Assembly: GCA_046485045.1 (NCBI GenBank)
Contig: JAWOHT010000183.1
Span: forward strand, 1-22,829
Length of the DNA stretch: 22,829 bases
Source: JAFGPL01 sp046485045
GTDB lineage: Bacteria > Bacteroidota > Bacteroidia > Bacteroidales > UBA10428
Direction: 5' to 3'
Made by a program: the position numbers and the translations under genes. This document shows positions 8,296-14,261 of this stretch, in pieces. The stretch's first letter is position 1. Each line of letters begins with the position of its first letter. Below the pieces are notes generated by a model. It was not told the origin of the DNA. It made no database searches and worked only from the letters and a program-made list of their open reading frames with translations.

Positions 8296-8637
8296 ATGAA
8301 AAAAATTGTAGTAGCAGCAATATTGTTTTTAAGTATGCATGCATTTGGCATTGCCTCTGAAAAAGAAAATCCGGCTGCGGCTGAAATGTCTGTTTCCGTT
8401 AAGGGTACTGTTGTTGATAAGAACAATGGCGAAGTGCTTGCCGGAGTAGCTGTTAAAATCGTAGGTAGCAGCATTGTTGTGTATTCAGATTTCGATGGAA
8501 ATTTTCAGATCAGTAACCTGAAACCTGGTAAATATCAGATTGAATCTGATATGATCTCTTACAAAAAGAACAGGAAAGAGGTAAAAATAGAAATTGTACA
8601 GAATAGTAAGCTTGAACTTGAAATGGAAAACCTGTAA
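8296..8637 (+). CDS. Small secreted protein with carboxypeptidase-regulatory-like (Ig-fold) domain
   Basis: A 113-residue protein: signal peptide (MKKIVVAAILFLSMHAFGIAS), short linker, then one carboxypeptidase-regulatory-like/DUF4480-type beta-sandwich (~33-112) with the usual landmarks VKGTVVDKNNGEVLAGVAV, YSDFDGNFQISNLKPGKYQIE and a final beta-strand. This domain normally sits at the N-terminus of TonB-dependent SusC-like receptors; here it stands alone with no barrel after it and a strong terminator at the stop codon, so it is a complete small protein rather than a truncated receptor. The start at 8296 was chosen over the upstream in-frame 8245 because it begins the signal peptide. Its role is unknown; it may be a periplasmic or surface binding module. 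The upstream CTTAA array suggests control by a PhoB-like regulator. Confidence 0.75.
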   Translation: MKKIVVAAILFLSMHAFGIASEKENPAAAEMSVSVKGTVVDKNNGEVLAGVAVKIVGSSIVVYSDFDGNFQISNLKPGKYQIESDMISYKKNRKEVKIEIVQNSKLELEMENL

Positions 8638-8656
8638 ATCGGGTTTTCTTTTTTTT
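8626..8656 (+). terminator. Rho-independent terminator overlapping the stop codon
   Basis: GAAAACC (8626-8632) pairs perfectly with GGTTTTC (8642-8648) around a 9-nt loop that contains the TAA stop, followed by a run of eight Ts (8649-8655 and on). The last codons of the small secreted protein gene form the left stem arm. Confidence 0.8.
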
Positions 8657-8962
8657 GTATGTAAGTATTTCTTCATCAAAATTTATTCAAATGGTTGAAG
8701 AGGGTTTCTACGACTCTTCAGATATGCATCCCTGGCTTGGCAGGGATTTTTTATTATGCAAAACCAATAATAATCAGATTATAAGGGGCCAATGGTAAAC
8801 ATCGCGAAGGTATATTCTTTTTAAGATGTTGAATATTATTTTCAAGTTTTATCAAGGTTTACATACATCGGCTAAAAGGAAATCAGGTAATACAATATAC
8901 TATTTGAAAGTGGCCGGTGAAGGAGTCGCATTGAGTCCGTTCCTTTTATTTACAATCACAAA
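8638..8962. other. Convergent intergenic region with tandem terminators
   Basis: 325 bp between convergent genes. The first ~115 bp hold the two terminators listed separately and a 6-bp hairpin, GAAGAG/CTCTTC (8697-8719). The remaining ~210 bp (8753-8962) are AT-rich with no gene recognised. A weak stem AAGGA...TCCTT near 8920-8945 lacks a T-run on the minus strand, so no clear terminator for the YwqK-like gene was found. Confidence 0.4.
8728..8752 (+). terminator. Second strong rho-independent terminator
   Basis: ATCCCTG (8728-8734) and CAGGGAT (8741-8747) form a perfect 7-bp stem with loop GCTTGG, followed by TTTTT. It lies 72 bp beyond the first terminator on the same strand, so it is either a backup terminator or the 3' end of a short separate transcript from about 8657. 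Confidence 0.75.
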
Positions 8963-9448
8963 TTAGGGTATTTCTGAATAGTCTTTTTTTCCTGTAAGCT
9001 CACCTTTTTCATCCCACATGTACCATGTGCCTGCTTTCTCCCCGTCGAAATAGATCATCTCGTAGCGCTTTACACCGTTTTCGTCCCAGATATACCATTT
9101 GCCGTTTTTCTTGTCAGCCGCGTAATTGGCTTCGGCTGTCTTTTTTCCTTTTTCATTCCATGTAACCCATGTCCCATGCATCTGGTTATTTCGGTACATT
9201 CTTAATTCACTCAGAGATCCGTCTTTGAAATAGATGCTTGCCAGCCCGTGCTTACGGCCAGAGATAAGTGTGGTTTTACCTTTTATTGTACCATCATCAT
9301 ATTTCTCTATAAAAATGCCTGTATAAGGTTTGCCGAGGTTGTCGTAATAAATACCATCTTCATCAACCGATAATTGCGCTGAAATTGTTGAATTACATAA
9401 AAAGGCCAGTAGAAAAAGGCTTGCCAATACATTTATTTTCTTGTTCAT
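8963..9448 (-). CDS. Secreted YwqK / MORN_2 repeat protein
   Basis: A 161-residue protein with a signal peptide (MNKKINVLASLFLLAFLCNSTISA, then Q) and four to five tandem YwqK/MORN_2-type repeats of ~22-24 residues, recognisable by GxxHGxW and GxWYxWDExG cores: KHGLASIYFKDGSL, MHGTWVTWNEKGK, KNGKWYIWDENGV, KAGTWYMWDEKGE. Such repeats fold as beta-hairpin stacks. Databases often label these proteins 'YwqK family antitoxin', but nothing resembling a toxin is adjacent and the secretion signal argues against a cytoplasmic antitoxin. The gene stands alone, with the box at 9495-9510 exactly 47 nt upstream of its ATG, matching the PlcP-like gene. A role in the cell-envelope response to the same signal is plausible but unproven. 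Confidence 0.8.
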   Translation of the reverse strand: MNKKINVLASLFLLAFLCNSTISAQLSVDEDGIYYDNLGKPYTGIFIEKYDDGTIKGKTTLISGRKHGLASIYFKDGSLSELRMYRNNQMHGTWVTWNEKGKKTAEANYAADKKNGKWYIWDENGVKRYEMIYFDGEKAGTWYMWDEKGELTGKKDYSEIP

Positions 9449-9465
9449 GATATTTTATTTTCGCG

Positions 9466-9510
9466 TGAATTTAGTTTATTCTTAATTATTTAACATTAAG
9501 TAAATGTTAA
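9466..9510 (-). promoter_or_regulatory. Box-bearing promoter of the YwqK-like gene
   Basis: On the minus strand TTAACATTTACTTAAT (9510-9495) is a direct repeat of TTAA half-sites 11 bp apart. After 21 nt comes TAAATTCA (9473-9466), a partial match to TAnnTTTG, so the box would take the place of the -33 element, as expected for an activated promoter. The box is 15/16 identical to the one before the PlcP-like gene, at the same 47-nt distance from the ATG. The left part is also an 8-bp palindrome (TTAACATT/AATGTTAA, 9490-9510). Confidence 0.55.
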
Positions 9511-9514
9511 TTCC

Positions 9515-9531
9515 GGTTACCATTATGTTAA
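9515..9531 (-). promoter_or_regulatory. Second half-site pair upstream of the YwqK-like gene
   Basis: TTAACATAATGGTAACC on the minus strand places TTAAC and GTAAC 11 bp apart, in phase (21 bp) with the main box at 9495-9510. Four half-sites in a row at 11, 10 and 11 bp suggest cooperative binding of two regulator dimers. Weaker than the main box. Confidence 0.4.
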
Positions 9532-9540
9532 TATTAAACT

Positions 9541-9572
9541 AAAAAAGCTGCCCGGCAAGCAGGCAGCCTTTT
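9541..9572. terminator. Bidirectional intrinsic terminator in a divergent region
   Basis: GCTGCC (9547-9552) and GGCAGC (9562-9567) form a 6-bp GC stem around CGGCAAGCA, flanked by AAAAAA on the left and a bulged C plus TTTT on the right. Read on the minus strand it ends in six Ts and is the stronger terminator; on the plus strand it ends in four. No annotated gene runs into it from either side. Confidence 0.7.
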
Positions 9573-9641
9573 GTCAAAACAAAACAACTTTACAGTTTAC
9601 CCATATTTACTGTTAACGTTTTGTAATTCTTAAAATAAAAG

Positions 9642-9674
9642 TGATAATAAGATTCATTTCATTTCTTATCATCA
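9642..9674. repeat. Imperfect inverted repeat
   Basis: TGATAATAAGA (9642-9652) and TCTTATCATCA (9664-9674) pair at 10 of 11 positions around an 11-nt loop. Either an operator-like dyad upstream of the response regulator or an internal hairpin of the proposed minus-strand RNA. Confidence 0.45.
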
Positions 9675-9791
9675 TGTTTAATATGATTTAACTTAATATC
9701 AATAATTTATACAACACTATTTGTTATATCTTTCAAGTGCGAAAAATAGATATATTTGATTTGGAAGAGGTAATCAGAATATTATTTATAG

Positions 9792-9807
9792 GTTAAGTTT
9801 ATGTTAA
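9792..9807 (-). promoter_or_regulatory. Third PhoB-like box, reverse-oriented relative to the response regulator
   Basis: TTAACATAAACTTAAC on the minus strand matches the PlcP-like and YwqK-like boxes at 13 of 16 positions and keeps both TTAA half-sites 11 bp apart. It lies 151 bp before the response regulator start but points the other way. It could serve autoregulation or drive the proposed minus-strand RNA. Confidence 0.45.
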
Positions 9808-9941
9808 CAATTAGACCCTAACAGTTTGATTTATTATTAAATACATATATATAAATTGAAGGCTTTCGAATGAAACTGTTTTGGTGAGCATTTTATTTGT
9901 AATTTTCGCTTCGGTATTTCATAATAAATAATTTGGATAAT

Positions 9942-9947
9942 AGGAGG
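9942..9947 (+). promoter_or_regulatory. Perfect Shine-Dalgarno before the first response regulator
   Basis: AGGAGG stands 11 nt before the ATG at 9959. Bacteroidota genes generally lack Shine-Dalgarno sequences and I saw none comparable before the other genes of this window, so this is unusual. It supports the chosen start. Confidence 0.5.
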
Positions 9948-9958
9948 TTAAAGTAAAA

Positions 9959-10663
9959 ATGAAGAATGATACCGTATATAAAATACTAATTGTTGATGAC
10001 GAACCCGATATTGTGGAGTTTTTGTCGTACAACCTTAAGCGCGAAGGTTACGAGGTAGGTTCTGCACTTGATGGTTTTGAGGGCATTGAAATTGCCCGAA
10101 AATTCAGGCCTCACCTGATTCTGCTCGACATTATGATGCCGGGGATGGATGGTATTGAAACCTGTGAACAGATGCGTGCCACACACGGCCTCGAACAAAC
10201 AGTGATTGCATTTCTAACTGCACGGGGAGAGGATTATTCGCAGGTGGCAGGTTTTGATGCCGGTGCAGACGATTATATTACCAAACCCATTAAGCCAAAA
10301 GTATTGCTCAGCAGGATAAAAGCGCTGTTAAAACGCTACGGAAAGTTTATTCATACTTTTGATGCCGGACAAGAAGCAAAAATAATTTCACGTGGCGACC
10401 TGGTTATAGATAAAGACAGATATGTGGTTATCTTAAACGGTGTAGAAATTGTGTTGCCCAAGAAAGAGTTTAAATTGTTGCTGCTCATCTCTTCAAAGCC
10501 CGAAAAGGTTTTCACCCGTGACGAAATTTTTTCACAGGTATGGGGTGACGACGTGATCGTAGGCGACAGAACAATTGATGTTCACATAAGAAAACTTAGG
10601 GAAAAATTAGGTGAAAAACACATTGTTACCATAAAAGGAGTAGGGTATAAGTTTGTGGAATAG
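9959..10663 (+). CDS. PhoB/OmpR-family response regulator (first of a tandem pair)
   Basis: A 234-residue two-component regulator. The receiver domain (1-~120) has all key residues: acidic pair Asp13-Asp14 (VDDEPD), phosphoacceptor Asp57 (LLDIMMPGMDG), Thr87 (FLTARGED) and Lys109 (TKPIKPK). The C-terminal winged helix (~135-234, Trans_reg_C) shows LPKKEFKLLLLISSKPEKVFTR and DRTIDVHIRKLREKLG, the recognition helix, then IKGVGYKFVE. Such proteins bind direct repeats 11 bp apart as dimers, which fits the boxes nearby. It resembles PhoB most among the family, but the cognate signal cannot be proved from sequence. No histidine kinase is adjacent. A second, paralogous regulator follows after 160 bp. 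It has a rare perfect Shine-Dalgarno and lies next to the box at 9792-9807. Confidence 0.93.
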   Translation: MKNDTVYKILIVDDEPDIVEFLSYNLKREGYEVGSALDGFEGIEIARKFRPHLILLDIMMPGMDGIETCEQMRATHGLEQTVIAFLTARGEDYSQVAGFDAGADDYITKPIKPKVLLSRIKALLKRYGKFIHTFDAGQEAKIISRGDLVIDKDRYVVILNGVEIVLPKKEFKLLLLISSKPEKVFTRDEIFSQVWGDDVIVGDRTIDVHIRKLREKLGEKHIVTIKGVGYKFVE

Positions 10664-10823
10664 CGGTTGTAATTATTAGCAAGCCTCTCAACCAACATTC
10701 AATGAGGACAATAATATGACATTCATGAATATTTAAACTTGCATGAGATAATAATAACCTTAATTTAACAATCAGGTAAAGTGCCGGCAGTAATTTAGTG
10801 CCTGAATTATTATTATAAAAACC

Positions 10824-11522
10824 ATGAACCTGAGCGATTTAAAACTTCTGTTGGTAGATGACGATACTGATATAGTGGAATTTCTGAGTTATAACCTTAA
10901 GAACGAAGGGTTTAATATATTTAAAGCCTATAATGGATTGGAGGCTTTGAAAGTAGCATCGAGCATTCATCCCCACGTGGTTATACTCGACATAATGATG
11001 CCCGAGATGGATGGCATAGAAACCTGTTTGAAAATGCGTGAGATGGAGTCAATGAAAAAAGCGCTTATCCTGTTTTTTTCAGCACGGGGAGAAGACTACT
11101 CGGTTATTGCAGGTTACGAAGCCGGCGGCGACGATTATATCCAGAAACCGATAAAACCAAAAGTATTAGTATCGAGGCTTAAAGCCATGCTGCGCAGGTT
11201 CGAGAATGAAGAACCGGAAATTGGCAATTCTTCTGCCAATCTCATCAGGTTTGAAAATCTTACCATTCAGCCCGACCGTCATCTTATTGTATGTAACAAT
11301 GTTGAATATCAGCTTCCCAGAAAAGAATTTAAACTGCTTACCCTTCTAACTTCCAGACCTTCAAGGGTCTTTACCCGCAACGAGATATTCGATCACCTGT
11401 GGGGTTCAGAAAATGGCGTAAGCGACCGTACCATTGATGTTTATGTACGAAAACTCAGGGAACGTATTGGCGAAGAAAAAATCGTTACGATAAAAGGGGT
11501 GGGGTATAAGTTTGCTGAATAG
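10824..11522 (+). CDS. PhoB/OmpR-family response regulator (second of a tandem pair)
   Basis: A 232-residue paralogue of the preceding gene, by eye well over half identical along the full length. The receiver keeps Asp12-Asp13, Asp56 (ILDIMMPEMDG) and Lys108 (QKPIKPK), but the switch residue is Ser86 (FFSARGED) where the sister has Thr, and AGADDYITKP has become AGGDDYIQKP; Ser is a tolerated replacement. The winged helix has LPRKEFKLLTLLTSRPSRVFTR and DRTIDVYVRKLRERIG, so the recognition helix is nearly unchanged and both proteins could bind the same sites. The 160-bp gap contains CCTTAATTTAACA but no 11-bp direct repeat. No kinase follows; the next gene is convergent. A recent tandem duplication is the simplest origin. 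Confidence 0.93.
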   Translation: MNLSDLKLLLVDDDTDIVEFLSYNLKNEGFNIFKAYNGLEALKVASSIHPHVVILDIMMPEMDGIETCLKMREMESMKKALILFFSARGEDYSVIAGYEAGGDDYIQKPIKPKVLVSRLKAMLRRFENEEPEIGNSSANLIRFENLTIQPDRHLIVCNNVEYQLPRKEFKLLTLLTSRPSRVFTRNEIFDHLWGSENGVSDRTIDVYVRKLRERIGEEKIVTIKGVGYKFAE

Positions 11523-11648
11523 GCTTCTGTGGCAGATTAAGTATCAGGGCAACAAGTATGTGGTTTTATGTACAGGTACATTTGTGCATCCTTCCAATAA
11601 TAAATCATTAAGCATTTCTGATTGAGGCAATAGTTGAGTGGCCTGAAA

Positions 11649-13082
11649 TTACCGTTCTTTCAGAAAATCTTTAAGCCACAAACCGGAGTCTTTAATATAC
11701 CTGTCAAGCGAAGGATAATCTGTATAAACCAATCCGAAACGTGGCGAGTAACCTTCGCTCCATTCAAAGTTGTCGGTAAGCGACCATACAAAGAAACCTT
11801 TTATGTTAACACCATTTTCAATGGCTTTATGGGTAAAGCCAATTGTCTCCTTTATGTAATCTGTCCTTTCTTTATCGGGTATCCTGCCATTTTCGAAAAT
11901 GTCTTCGTAGCAAACACCGCATTCGGTAACCACGATCTTTTTTACACCTTCGTACGACCAGACTTTTTTCAGTACTTTGTATAATCCTTTAGGGTATACT
12001 TCGAACCCCATGGCATTTACCACGGCATCGCGTTTTTCGGGAGGTACCTCACTGGCAAATATCAGCGGGGGTACAAGGCTAAACCTTGAAACAACCCTGA
12101 AATAGTATTGCACACCATAAAAATCGAAGTCGAATTTTAGTTTCTCCTCATCGCCCGGTTTGAAATAATTCTCAATTCGTTTCAGCGACGGAATGGCATC
12201 GTAAGGATAGCCCATACCTAATGCCGGCTCGATAAACAAACGGTTTACGATGGCTTCAATCCGCTGTGCTGCTTTAATATGCAGGTTTGTTTTTTTTAAC
12301 GGTTTTACATGCGAAAACGAAAAGGTAGTGCCGGTTTCTGCTTTTTTCACATTACCGCGTACTATCCTTCCCCCCTCGGCCTGGCAGAGTGCAGCATGGT
12401 GGGCGGCAGGAAGAAAATTCCGCAATCCTTTTCTTCCGGGGGCGTGATAACCTGTGAAATAGCCAAGCCCGGTAAAGGTCATTGGTTCGTTGAGCACAAT
12501 CCAGTTTTTTATTTTTTTGCCAAACCTGCGGGTGCATATATCGGTATAGTCACAAAACCTTCCAACTATGTCCCTGTTCGTCCATCCTCCATTTTCTTCA
12601 AGCGCCTGTGGAAGGTCCCAGTGATAAAGGGTAACCCACGGTTCTATATCCTTTTCCAGACAGAAATCTATTACCCTGTCGTAAAAATCAAGTCCTTTAC
12701 TGTTTATGGTTCCTCTTCCTTCGGGCATTATCCTCGGCCAGGAAAGTGAAAACCTGAATGAATTCAGGTTCATGCTTTTAAGAAGCCTGATATCTTCTTT
12801 ATAACGATGGTAAAAGTCTGTAGCGGTATCGCCGGTTTCGTGGTTTTTTATCTTTCCTTTTTTACGGGTAAAAGTATCCCAGATTGAAGGTCCCTTGCCG
12901 TCAATATCCGAAGCACCTTCGGTCTGGTAAGCAGCAGCGGCAGCACCCCATGCAAAATTTTTCTTTTTTGTTTTTTTATTGAGCGATTTAAGTAACTTCA
13001 TTAATGAACCTGTTTGGTTGAAAAACATATTATAACCGGCAGTTATCATTGCAGATTGCTTTATAAAGTACCGCCGGTTCAT
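11649..13082 (-). CDS. GH1 family beta-glycosidase with Tat-like signal
   Basis: A 477-residue GH1 enzyme, third gene of the PlcP-like operon (39 bp after the glycosyltransferase). The N-terminus MNRRYFIKQSAMITAG is a Tat-like signal (RRxFxK), which would place the enzyme folded in the periplasm, or leave it anchored. The barrel begins at FAWGAAAAAYQTEG (~43). Visible GH1 landmarks: SLSWPRIMPEG (~112), WVTLYHWDLPQALEENGGW (~149), acid/base Glu199 in LNEPMTF, and SLTDNFEWSEGYSPRFGL near the end. The nucleophile Glu387 is in VTECG, where TENG is usual, so the catalytic pair is intact with an odd neighbour. Most GH1 enzymes hydrolyse beta-glucosides or galactosides. Since plant SFR2 is a GH1 enzyme that transfers galactose between galactolipids, action on membrane glycolipid is a possible role here, by inference from context only. 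Confidence 0.9.
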   Translation of the reverse strand: MNRRYFIKQSAMITAGYNMFFNQTGSLMKLLKSLNKKTKKKNFAWGAAAAAYQTEGASDIDGKGPSIWDTFTRKKGKIKNHETGDTATDFYHRYKEDIRLLKSMNLNSFRFSLSWPRIMPEGRGTINSKGLDFYDRVIDFCLEKDIEPWVTLYHWDLPQALEENGGWTNRDIVGRFCDYTDICTRRFGKKIKNWIVLNEPMTFTGLGYFTGYHAPGRKGLRNFLPAAHHAALCQAEGGRIVRGNVKKAETGTTFSFSHVKPLKKTNLHIKAAQRIEAIVNRLFIEPALGMGYPYDAIPSLKRIENYFKPGDEEKLKFDFDFYGVQYYFRVVSRFSLVPPLIFASEVPPEKRDAVVNAMGFEVYPKGLYKVLKKVWSYEGVKKIVVTECGVCYEDIFENGRIPDKERTDYIKETIGFTHKAIENGVNIKGFFVWSLTDNFEWSEGYSPRFGLVYTDYPSLDRYIKDSGLWLKDFLKER

Positions 13083-13121
13083 TGTGTCGTAATATTTTTG
13101 AAGTGAGACAAAATGAGTTTC

Positions 13122-14216
13122 TTAGGGATAATGCCTGAGCAATGTCTTATGCGAAATGTCTTGTTTTTTGTCATTTTTTAAGTAGGTAAGCCTGTAGTTT
13201 TTCTCCCATTTGTTTTTTCGAAGCACATCTTGTATATGCATTTCAAATATGCGGTTTATCACCTGGGCCGTAATATTGGGATAACTGATCTCAATTTTAT
13301 AATCGGAGTTAAGCCAGTCATAAATTTTGTCATAATATTTTTCCTTGAGTTTATTTATTACCGGAATCCCCATCGCTTTCAGAGCAGCGGCATTGCATTG
13401 CTGTTCGTACTGGTTTTCCATAGGTATTACCATAAGTTTTTTACCGAGAAACATCGCCTCAGCAGGTGTTTCAAAACCTGCACCACAAAGAATCCCTGTT
13501 GAGGAGGCCAGGCTTTGTATAAACGAATCGTTTGAAATCGGGTATATTTCAATATTCTTTTTAATGATAACCTGTTTGTTGTGTTTTGAAAAAACCTGCC
13601 ATCTGATATGGTCGAATATTTTCAGGTGGCCGATAAGTTGTTCATCGTCATATGCAGGAAGGTATACTGTATAATGGCCATTGTCTGAAGGCCTGAGCTC
13701 CCTTATCTCTTTTCTGATAACGGGGGTATAGATATTTTTCGAGTATCGGGCAAAATGAAACCCGATTTTGTATGAGGAAGGGGCATAATTTTTAAGGATA
13801 AATTTTCCGAACAGGTCTGTCTCTTTGGGTTTTGGCGAATTCTTATCGAGTATGGCAGCCTGGTGGCTGAGCGACACACAGGGTACCTTCCTTAAATAGC
13901 AGGCCCAGCCCGAGATGGGCTCAAAATCGTTGATTACGAAATCATACTCTTCAACAGGAAGCTCCTTAATTTCCTTTCGCACCGATTTGGCGTTCGACTC
14001 GATATATGTATTCCATAAATCTACCCCGCCTTTCTTACCAAAGATAAAACTCAGGCCTTTGAGACGGTATTTCACATCAAATGGCAGTTGGAGGTCTACC
14101 TGGGTGCCGCTGACAAGAATATCGGTTTCGCACTTTTTTCTCAGCAGGGGAATGATTTCCGTGGCACGGCTAAGGTGCCCGTTGCCTGTGCCCTGAATGG
14201 CGTAAAGGATTTTCAT
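13122..14216 (-). CDS. GT-B (MurG/GT28-like) glycosyltransferase, candidate glycolipid synthase
   Basis: A 364-residue cytoplasmic or membrane-peripheral glycosyltransferase of the GT-B fold, without signal peptide or membrane segment. The N-terminal Rossmann domain opens with the glycine-rich acceptor loop IQGTGNGHLSRATEI (residues 7-21), as in MurG and the monogalactosyldiacylglycerol synthases; the C-terminal domain has the donor-binding block LCGAGFETPAEAMFLGKKLMVIP (243-265) and MENQYEQQCNA. A basic C-terminal tail (~325-364) could touch the membrane. It starts 45 bp after the PlcP-like gene, which would supply its acceptor if that gene makes diacylglycerol; adding a sugar would give a monoglycosyl lipid. 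GT28 relatives make such lipids in plants and some bacteria. The sugar donor cannot be inferred. Alternatives are a cell-wall or capsule transferase. Confidence 0.8.
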   Translation of the reverse strand: MKILYAIQGTGNGHLSRATEIIPLLRKKCETDILVSGTQVDLQLPFDVKYRLKGLSFIFGKKGGVDLWNTYIESNAKSVRKEIKELPVEEYDFVINDFEPISGWACYLRKVPCVSLSHQAAILDKNSPKPKETDLFGKFILKNYAPSSYKIGFHFARYSKNIYTPVIRKEIRELRPSDNGHYTVYLPAYDDEQLIGHLKIFDHIRWQVFSKHNKQVIIKKNIEIYPISNDSFIQSLASSTGILCGAGFETPAEAMFLGKKLMVIPMENQYEQQCNAAALKAMGIPVINKLKEKYYDKIYDWLNSDYKIEISYPNITAQVINRIFEMHIQDVLRKNKWEKNYRLTYLKNDKKQDISHKTLLRHYP

Positions 14217-14261
14217 CTGTTTTATCGGTTTATTTATACATAATACAGTTTAATGAATACA

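Larger units (their letters stand above)
9541..9758 (-). ncRNA. Candidate box-controlled small RNA
   Basis: The minus strand carries, in order: a box TTAACATAAACTTAAC (9807-9792), a -7-like TACCTCTT (9772-9765) starting 20 nt after it, an expected start near 9758, an internal hairpin (9674-9642) and the terminator ending in TTTTTT at 9541. The predicted RNA is about 220 nt. It has no convincing reading frame. No known RNA family was recognised. The case rests on signal order alone, so confidence is low. Confidence 0.3.
9449..9958. other. Large divergent regulatory region, YwqK-like gene / response regulator
   Basis: 510 bp with no credible protein gene, very AT-rich (long runs without G or C). 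In order it holds: a -7-like TAAATTCA (minus, 9466-9473), a PhoB-like box (9495-9510), a second half-site pair (9515-9531), a bidirectional terminator hairpin (9541-9572), an imperfect inverted repeat (9642-9674), a reverse-oriented third box (9792-9807) and a strong Shine-Dalgarno (9942-9947). A terminator between two divergent genes is unexpected and is the reason a small RNA is proposed here. Confidence 0.6.

Noticed and set aside
8245..8637. The small carboxypeptidase-regulatory-like protein as a truncated SusC/TonB-dependent receptor.
   Set aside because: A terminator overlaps the stop codon and no barrel remnants follow, so it is a complete small gene.
8691..8798. A 35-codon open frame starting ATGGTTGAAGAG downstream of the small secreted protein gene.
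   Set aside because: It runs straight through a strong terminator hairpin and its T-run, has no recognisable motif, and its length is expected by chance.
10758..10770. CCTTAATTTAACA upstream of the second response regulator as a further box.
   Set aside because: The TTAA half-sites are only 5 bp apart, so they cannot be on the same helix face at one-turn spacing.
11568..11581. Palindrome ATGTAC-AG-GTACAT between the convergent second response regulator and the GH1 gene.
   Set aside because: AT-rich stem, a 2-nt loop and no T-run; it does not qualify as a terminator and no regulator site is needed there.
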